From the NCBI GenBank assembly GCA_964419545.1, contig CAYQQU010000010.1:58235-122234 (forward strand): a stretch of 64,000 bases of DNA. Direction: 5' to 3'. Below the pieces are notes generated by a model. That model made no database searches. It was not told the origin of the DNA and saw nothing but the letters and a program-made list of their open reading frames with translations. This stretch comes from CAYQQU01 sp964419545 (GTDB taxonomy: Bacteria; Bacteroidota; Bacteroidia; Chitinophagales; Saprospiraceae). Both the position numbers and the translations under genes were made by a program. Positions 58,994-64,000 of this stretch are shown in pieces (within the stretch, counting starts at the first letter, position 1; every line of letters starts with the position of its first letter).

Positions 58994-59872
58994 ATGCAAC
59001 GCGTTCTGATCTTATCCCTGGTTTTATTCCCTCTATGGGGAAACACTCAATCTTTCGTGGACACCCTCAATCGCTGGCACGAAACTTATTGGTGCAATGG
59101 ATTCGACGGCAGCTTTTATTCCGAAACCACGGCTTTTGCATTTCAAGGCACGGAAACGGTGAACGATCAGCTTTATTCCAAGCTGTTGGAATCAGCCGAC
59201 ACCATTTTTTCCGAGGATGAATTTACTGGGCTTTACTACCGGGAAGACAGCCTTGGGCGCGTCTTTTTCTATCATCCGAGTATGGTAACGGAAGTGCTCA
59301 TTTATGACTTTTTGCTCGAAATGGGCGATCTTTTCGAGGCCCGGCCCAACGTCATCCTGGAGGTTATCCTGGTATATAGTATTATGCTGATGGATGGCTC
59401 CGAGCGGCGACGCCTGGTGCTCAGAAATGTAGATCCCCCCTTCCTGACCGTTGCCTGGATCGAAGGCATGGGCGGTACGGAAGCCACCATGGATCCGTAT
59501 AACTGGTTGTTCACGCTCGACTGTGGGAAAGAGCTGGCTTGTTATTACCGGAAAGGAGAAATGCTTTATGCTCCGGGAGACTGTAAGCTGGGATCAGTCT
59601 CTATCAATGACGTAGAGACTACAGCGCCGCCGCCGCTGCCGCGGGTTTTTCCTAATCCCGTATCTGACTTCGTGACCATCGAAATGCCGGAACCAGGCGC
59701 CTTCGACGGGGAGATATTCGATATTACTGGCCGTCGATTGACGGCAAGGACATTCCGCCAGACTACGCAAATGGATCTTTCGGATCTCCCCGCCGGTTGT
59801 TATCACCTGCGATTGACTGAGCGCGGGGGTGGGGCGACGCGTTGGGTCCAATTGCAAAAGCTTTCATTTTGA
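58994..59872 (+). CDS. Secreted protein with type IX sorting domain
   Basis: 292 residues from ATG 58994 (MQRVLILSLVLFPLWGNTQ, a signal peptide). The middle (about 20-205) has no recognised domain, with a few Cys residues. The C-terminus (VFPNPVSDFVTIEM to WVQLQKLSF) is a type A type IX sorting domain, so the protein should reach the cell surface. Function unknown. The start codon drawn earlier at 58982 would be a TTG and is not preferred. Confidence 0.82.
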   Translation: MQRVLILSLVLFPLWGNTQSFVDTLNRWHETYWCNGFDGSFYSETTAFAFQGTETVNDQLYSKLLESADTIFSEDEFTGLYYREDSLGRVFFYHPSMVTEVLIYDFLLEMGDLFEARPNVILEVILVYSIMLMDGSERRRLVLRNVDPPFLTVAWIEGMGGTEATMDPYNWLFTLDCGKELACYYRKGEMLYAPGDCKLGSVSINDVETTAPPPLPRVFPNPVSDFVTIEMPEPGAFDGEIFDITGRRLTARTFRQTTQMDLSDLPAGCYHLRLTERGGGATRWVQLQKLSF

Positions 59873-59990
59873 GGTTTTCGGCAAAGGCAAAAGCGTCGCT
59901 GACCCGGATTTCTTCAGCAGCTTATTCCAGGGCAGCCGGGCGCTATCCAATTGCAGCGCAAAGAGTCCGTTGGACCAGGCGATCTTTAGG

Positions 59991-60071
59991 GCATGTTTGG
60001 AGCGGGTTCGTTATGCAAATCAACAGGTTCCTAACCTGTTGATTTGCAATAGAAGTAAGCTCCAAACATGC
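59991..60071. repeat. Nested palindrome element (81 bp), related to family 3
   Basis: Outer ends GCATGTTTGGAGC and GCTCCAAACATGC are perfect 13 bp inverted repeats. Inside lies a second perfect palindrome at 60015-60047 (15 bp stem, 3 base loop, gcaaatcaacaggtt and its complement). The outer end resembles the family 3 end GCTTGTTTGGAGG. It lies between convergent genes. Confidence 0.82.
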
Positions 60072-60110
60072 TCGTACCCTTCGCAAGCGGTTGCTTTTTT
60101 CTAGAAAAGC

Positions 60111-60830
60111 CTACCGGCGCGGCGGCTGCGACGGCCTCACCTCTATTTTACTGGGTAAGGTGCGTGGGTTGAGCTTGAGCAGATCGACGACCATCTGACC
60201 GAGGTCTTCCGGCTGTATCTTCCAGGCATCGGCCGGGTTAGGGTCGTGATTGTTGAAATGGCTGGTCACCGAGCCCGGCATGATCGTACTGACGCGGATA
60301 CCGTGGTGGCGCAGGTCGAGCATGATCGCCTGGGTAAATCCGACGAGCCCGAATTTGCTGGCGTTGTAGGCCGAGCCGCCGGCGAAGAAGTTGGCGCCGG
60401 CCAGGCTGGCGATGGTGATGAGAAAGCCCTGCGTTTCTTTCAGCGCCGGGATCGATGCTTTGACGCTGTTGAAGACGCCGGTCAGGTTGGTGTCGATGGT
60501 GGCGTTCCATTGTTCGGGCGTCAACTCTTCGATCGATCCGAAATGCCCGAGGCCGGCATTGGCGATGAGAACGTCGAGGCGGCCCCATTTGTCCAACATG
60601 CGATTGACGGCAGTCTCCTGCGCCGGCAGGTCGCGCACGTCGGCAGCCAGGCCGAGGGCTTCACCCGGGCCAAGGGCGCTGAGTTGTTCGGCGGCCTTAC
60701 GGGCAGCCTCCTCGTGGCGGCTGGTGACGGCTACGTTCATTCCTTCTGCGAGGAGGGCGGCGGCGATGCCGTAGCCGATTCCTTTGCTTCCTCCTGTGAC
60801 GAGGGCGGTTTTTCCGTTGATGTTTTCCAT
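60111..60830 (-). CDS. Short-chain dehydrogenase/reductase
   Basis: 239 residues from the ATG at 60830 (MENINGKTALVTGGSKGIG). NAD(P) motif GGSKGIGYG, NAG at IANAGLG, catalytic Ser in TIASLAG and the Tyr-Lys pair in YNASKFG. The reading frame stays open to 61649, but that part has no protein homology. Substrate unknown. Convergent with the secreted protein, divergent from the next gene. Confidence 0.92.
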   Translation of the reverse strand: MENINGKTALVTGGSKGIGYGIAAALLAEGMNVAVTSRHEEAARKAAEQLSALGPGEALGLAADVRDLPAQETAVNRMLDKWGRLDVLIANAGLGHFGSIEELTPEQWNATIDTNLTGVFNSVKASIPALKETQGFLITIASLAGANFFAGGSAYNASKFGLVGFTQAIMLDLRHHGIRVSTIMPGSVTSHFNNHDPNPADAWKIQPEDLGQMVVDLLKLNPRTLPSKIEVRPSQPPRR

Positions 60831-61046
60831 GCTTCTGGAACAGCGGGAAATACCGTTTGGTTTACCGGGGGCAGCGGCTGTATCCGGGGAGTTTGGCGGC
60901 TCTCTTCCTTTGCAGCAGGCTGGTCTAACCTTGAAGGCGGTTACCTTGCGGATCGGACGGAATGCCGCTTGACCGCCGGAAATTGTGTATTTTCCCGGCC
61001 AGGTGCAGCCTGTGCCTTTACCGGTTTTTTCACAAAAAAAATTACT

Positions 61047-61880
61047 ATGACCGCTCGATTTTTTCATCTCCTGCTTATCTCGTTGGCGCCTTTTTTCCTC
61101 GCAGCTCAACCGGAGCCTGCACAGGTGCGCTTCGTGGCAGACCTGTCTGACCTGCCGGCTGCCGCCGAGCCCGGTGCGATCGTGGGCCTGCGCGGCAACC
61201 GGGAGCCGCTGAAATGGACGGAAACGACGCCCCTCAGCGACACAGACGGCGACGGCGTCTTTCAGGGCACGGTGTCTTTCGAGGGTTGGGAACCCGGCGA
61301 GCCGGTCAGTTATAAATTTGTCGTACAATACGGCGCGCACCGCGATTCGGTCATCTGGGAATTCCGCCGCTACGGACAGTTCGGCAATCGCACGGTGGCG
61401 CTGCGGGAGGGCGCACAGTGGGCGCCGCCGGCCGTCTGGAATGAATTCGACCGCCAGCAGCGATGGGAACGCAGCGAGATGCAGGCGATCGGCGCGCTCG
61501 TCTTCCAGATCGCCGCCGCCAAAAAGGCCGGCCGAACGGTGGAAGACGTGGCCCGGGAGATGCTGGACATCTTCGGCGGCTGGAAAGGCGTGGAGAGCCC
61601 GATGCAGATGTTCCTGATCATCAGCAATAATTTCGCCGGCCTGCAGCACCTGGAAATGGATGTCATCGTCATGGATGATGACCTCGTGCAGTACCAGACC
61701 AACCGGCCCTATCAGCTGAGCTTCCCGCCTTCCGGCGAGATCAACGGCGTGACCTATCAGGATATCGAACGCCTCTTCGACGAATACCGGTTCCTCATCG
61801 CCGGCCGGGAAGGGTTCAGTTATAAGGTGAAAACGGCGGGCGACAAACGGCTCGTCACGATTTCGCGTCAGGAGAAGTAG
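61047..61880 (+). CDS. Secreted protein with carbohydrate-binding-like N-terminal domain
   Basis: 277 residues from ATG 61047 with a signal peptide (MTARFFHLLLISLAPFFLAAQ). The N-terminal part (about 22-125) has VGLRGNREPLKWTETTPLSDTDGDGVFQGTVSF and YKFVVQYG, which resembles a starch-binding (CBM20-like) beta-sandwich. The rest (about 130-270) is unknown, with a helical segment and a final strand pair. Probably located in the periplasm or outside. The function is not known. Confidence 0.78.
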   Translation: MTARFFHLLLISLAPFFLAAQPEPAQVRFVADLSDLPAAAEPGAIVGLRGNREPLKWTETTPLSDTDGDGVFQGTVSFEGWEPGEPVSYKFVVQYGAHRDSVIWEFRRYGQFGNRTVALREGAQWAPPAVWNEFDRQQRWERSEMQAIGALVFQIAAAKKAGRTVEDVAREMLDIFGGWKGVESPMQMFLIISNNFAGLQHLEMDVIVMDDDLVQYQTNRPYQLSFPPSGEINGVTYQDIERLFDEYRFLIAGREGFSYKVKTAGDKRLVTISRQEK

Positions 61881-61910
61881 AAGTTAAAAGAGCGCCCTAT
61901 CAGGTATTTT

Positions 61911-63935
61911 ATGGTTTTCTTTGCTGGTTTTGTTGATCGGTATCGGGATGATCTGGGGCTGGTGCTGCTTTGGATCGCTCTGGTTGCCGTAGTGGGTCCC
62001 CGGGGGGATTTTCCTTTGAATGACGACTGGGCGTACGCGGCGAATGTCCGTCACTTTCTGGATACCGGGCGGCTGGCGTTCAACGACTGGCTGGCGATGA
62101 CGCTGGTGGCGCAGGTGCTCTGGGGCGCGCTCTGGGCGGCGCTTTTTGGTTTTTCCCATTTCGTTTTACGCCTGTCGACGCTTTTTCTGGCGGGGGTGGC
62201 GCTGCTGGTCGTGTACCGGATCGTCTACGAAGAGACGCGCCGCCGGGATTATGCGCGCATTGCGGCGGCGACCCTGCTGGTCAATCCCTGGTTCTGCTCA
62301 CTGTCGTTCACCTTTATGACCGACGTGCCTTTTCTGGCTGCGTTCCTGTTGGCGCTGCTCTTTTTCTTTCGGGCGTTGCGTGCGGGGCATTGGGCGGCTA
62401 TCGCCGCCGGCATTTTCTTCTCTGTCCTGGCGACCCTGATCCGGCAGTTCGGGCTGCTGGCGCCGCTGGGTTTTGGCGTGGCCTGGTTCTGGAAATACCG
62501 GCATTGGCGCGCTTTGCCGGCGGCGGTAATGCCGTTGCTGCTTACCTGCCTCGCGCTATGGGGCTACACCCGTTGGATGGAACAAGCTTACGGGCTTCCC
62601 GAAGCCTGGGGCCGCCCCCAGCTTCTGCTGGAACGGCTGTTGTCGGCCCATCCGTTTGTTCAATTTTACCGGCGCGCGGGCGTCCTGCTGTGGTATCTGG
62701 GCGTGATGGTGGCGCCGGTGCTCATCTGGCGGTGGCGGGCGTCGCCGGCAAAGCGGTCCGTCAAGGTGGCTTCTTTGCTGCTCGCCGCCCTCGTCGTCAC
62801 CCTGCTGGCGGTCCCTGCCTGGCGGCAGCTGCCCTGGGGCAACCTCTTCTACAACCTGGGCTTGGGGCCGACGACCCTGAAAGACGGCTATTTCGGGATA
62901 AACCTGGCGCCCCGGCTTCCCGGGCTCGGATGGAACATCCTTTTAGTCGGCGGTTTTGCGACGGCCGTCCTCTTGCTGAGGGCCTTACTCATCCGCCTGG
63001 CTGCCCGCACGGCTTTCTCCTCCACATTGCCGGCTGCCTGGACTATGCTACTGGTGTACGGCGGATACCTGCTGTTCGACTACTACATGTTCGACCGCTA
63101 CCTGCTCGTTGCCACGCCGTTGCTTTTCATCCTGCTGGCGCCCCGGAATAAAGAGGCGCAAGGCGGTTGGCCCACGATCGGCGCCGGGCTGCTGCTGGGC
63201 CTGCTGGGTTGTTTTTCCATTGCCGCCACCCACGATTACCTTTCCTGGAACCGGGCGCGCTGGAAGCTGATCGACGGGCTGGCGGCGCGCGGCCTGACGC
63301 CGGCCCAAGTCGACGGCGGTTTTGAATATAACGCTACTCACCGCGCCGGCCCGCGCCGCGCCATCTCCCGCCACGGCAAAAGCTGGTGGTACGTGGCCGA
63401 TGATCCTTATGCGATCACTTTCGGCTCCTGGCCCTGCTACGAAACGACAGAGGCGCAGGGTTTTCAACGCTGGCTGCCGCCGGCGCGCGACAGCCTGTTC
63501 GTCTTACACCGCCCCGGTCCGAGCCGCCGGGATACCCTGTACTGCGGTGCAGAATCGCCGGCCGACACCCTTTTCGGGAATCTGGACCGGCGCGACCGCA
63601 CCCGGGCTTTTTCCGGCCGCTACGCCTTGCAGCTCGATGGCGAACACGCCTACGGTTTTACGACCCTGCTCAGCGACGTCGGCCCGTGTACGCGGGTGGA
63701 AATCTCCGTCTGGCGGCATACGGCAGGGCGGGGCGGCATCGTCTTCGCTGATCCGGAAGGCGACTTTTACGAATTTTCCGACCAGGTGGCCCGCCGGTCG
63801 GGTGATTGGGCGCAGGTCCGGCACGCCATTACTTTGCCGCCGGATTACCCGGGGCGCACCTTGCAGGTTTACGTGTGGCACCAATCGGAGGAGGCGGGGT
63901 GGTATGATGAGTGGGAGGTGGGGGTGGAGGGGTAG
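61911..63935 (+). CDS. GT-C type membrane glycosyltransferase (ArnT/PMT-like)
   Basis: 674 residues. About 11 membrane helices in the first 450 residues. The acidic motif NDDWAYAANVRHFLDTG in the first outer loop is in the position of the GT-C catalytic Asp of ArnT/PMT-type enzymes, which transfer sugars from polyprenyl phosphate on the outer side of the membrane. The C-terminal 170 residues form a soluble domain with beta-strands (YALQLDGEHAYGFTTLL) resembling a carbohydrate-binding fold. Acceptor not known. Confidence 0.86.
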   Translation: MVFFAGFVDRYRDDLGLVLLWIALVAVVGPRGDFPLNDDWAYAANVRHFLDTGRLAFNDWLAMTLVAQVLWGALWAALFGFSHFVLRLSTLFLAGVALLVVYRIVYEETRRRDYARIAAATLLVNPWFCSLSFTFMTDVPFLAAFLLALLFFFRALRAGHWAAIAAGIFFSVLATLIRQFGLLAPLGFGVAWFWKYRHWRALPAAVMPLLLTCLALWGYTRWMEQAYGLPEAWGRPQLLLERLLSAHPFVQFYRRAGVLLWYLGVMVAPVLIWRWRASPAKRSVKVASLLLAALVVTLLAVPAWRQLPWGNLFYNLGLGPTTLKDGYFGINLAPRLPGLGWNILLVGGFATAVLLLRALLIRLAARTAFSSTLPAAWTMLLVYGGYLLFDYYMFDRYLLVATPLLFILLAPRNKEAQGGWPTIGAGLLLGLLGCFSIAATHDYLSWNRARWKLIDGLAARGLTPAQVDGGFEYNATHRAGPRRAISRHGKSWWYVADDPYAITFGSWPCYETTEAQGFQRWLPPARDSLFVLHRPGPSRRDTLYCGAESPADTLFGNLDRRDRTRAFSGRYALQLDGEHAYGFTTLLSDVGPCTRVEISVWRHTAGRGGIVFADPEGDFYEFSDQVARRSGDWAQVRHAITLPPDYPGRTLQVYVWHQSEEAGWYDEWEVGVEG

Positions 63936-64000
63936 GTTGAGGTTTAGGTTGAGGTTGAGGTTTAGGTTGAGGTTGAGGGGGAGGGGGAGGTTGAGGTTGA
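63936..64000. repeat. GTTGAG hexamer repeat at the window end
   Basis: Repeated GGTTGAGGTTTAGGTTGAGG runs to the end of the window, a simple hexamer repeat directly after the stop codon. Its full length cannot be seen. Confidence 0.85.

Noticed and set aside
60246..61046. N-terminal extension of the secreted protein at 61047
   Set aside because: It is antisense to the SDR gene, and a good signal peptide begins at 61047.
60830..61649. N-terminal extension of the SDR gene
   Set aside because: The open frame upstream of the Met at 60830 has no homology and covers the signal peptide and first domain of the opposite gene.
1..64000. tRNA or rRNA genes
   Set aside because: I looked by eye for tRNA T-loop patterns and rRNA stretches and saw none; a covariance-model search would be needed to exclude small RNAs.

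Overview
The window comes from a GC-rich member of the Bacteroidota, most likely a relative of the Saprospirales. The evidence is a PorP/SprF-type type IX secretion protein, two secreted proteins ending in type IX sorting domains, promoters with the Bacteroidota -7 element TAnnTTTG, few Shine-Dalgarno sequences, a TreS-maltokinase fusion and a TrkA/TrkH pair. The assignment below phylum level is inference.

Layout. 1-2245: end of a surface-polysaccharide locus (two family 2 glycosyltransferases and a hexapeptide acyltransferase). 2258-6374: a minus-strand operon of a haem nitric-oxide sensor (H-NOX), a soluble hybrid histidine kinase and a LytTR response regulator. 6897-16262: mixed metabolic genes (MFS transporter, haloalkane dehalogenase, SnoaL-like protein, RlmI-like methyltransferase, two anchored proteins, a GNAT-cNMP fusion) separated by short repeat elements. 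16263-21814: a SWIM/SNF2 helicase and a secreted metzincin protease. 22334-26460: an apparent conflict cassette consisting of a TIR-repeat-2TM protein, a small protein of unknown function and an effector-associated-domain/TM/FISUMP protein. 26461-27510: a RAYT transposase gene flanked by palindrome arrays. 27544-39726: mnmE, an Rpn-family pseudogene interrupted by a 160 bp element, mtnA with a class II aldolase, trkA-trkH, a low-molecular-weight phosphatase, sucA and an outer-membrane protein. 39914-44164: rpsT, then a phenylacetyl-CoA epoxidase cluster (paaE, TetR regulator, paaABC) with two matching palindromic operators. 45113-52495: a trypsin/zinc-ribbon/YbjN protein, PorP/SprF, bactofilin, two ATP-synthase accessory proteins, a biotinyl protein, a sulfatase and a hypothetical protein. 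53422-63935: TreS-maltokinase, a VOC protein, two SDR enzymes, a ZIP transporter, two secreted proteins and a GT-C type membrane glycosyltransferase.

The most distinctive feature is the density of short non-coding inverted-repeat elements. At least seven families can be told apart by eye, most full copies being 80-165 bp. One family (agggcaatcgcattta ends) has imperfect 12 bp direct repeats next to all three full-length copies. Another has inserted into the Rpn pseudogene with a perfect 4 bp CTAG duplication. The functional system most worth following up is the TIR/EAD cassette, which sits next to the RAYT and its palindromes. Second is the H-NOX signalling operon, which converges on the polysaccharide genes. 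All calls are from reading the sequence; no database searches were run.
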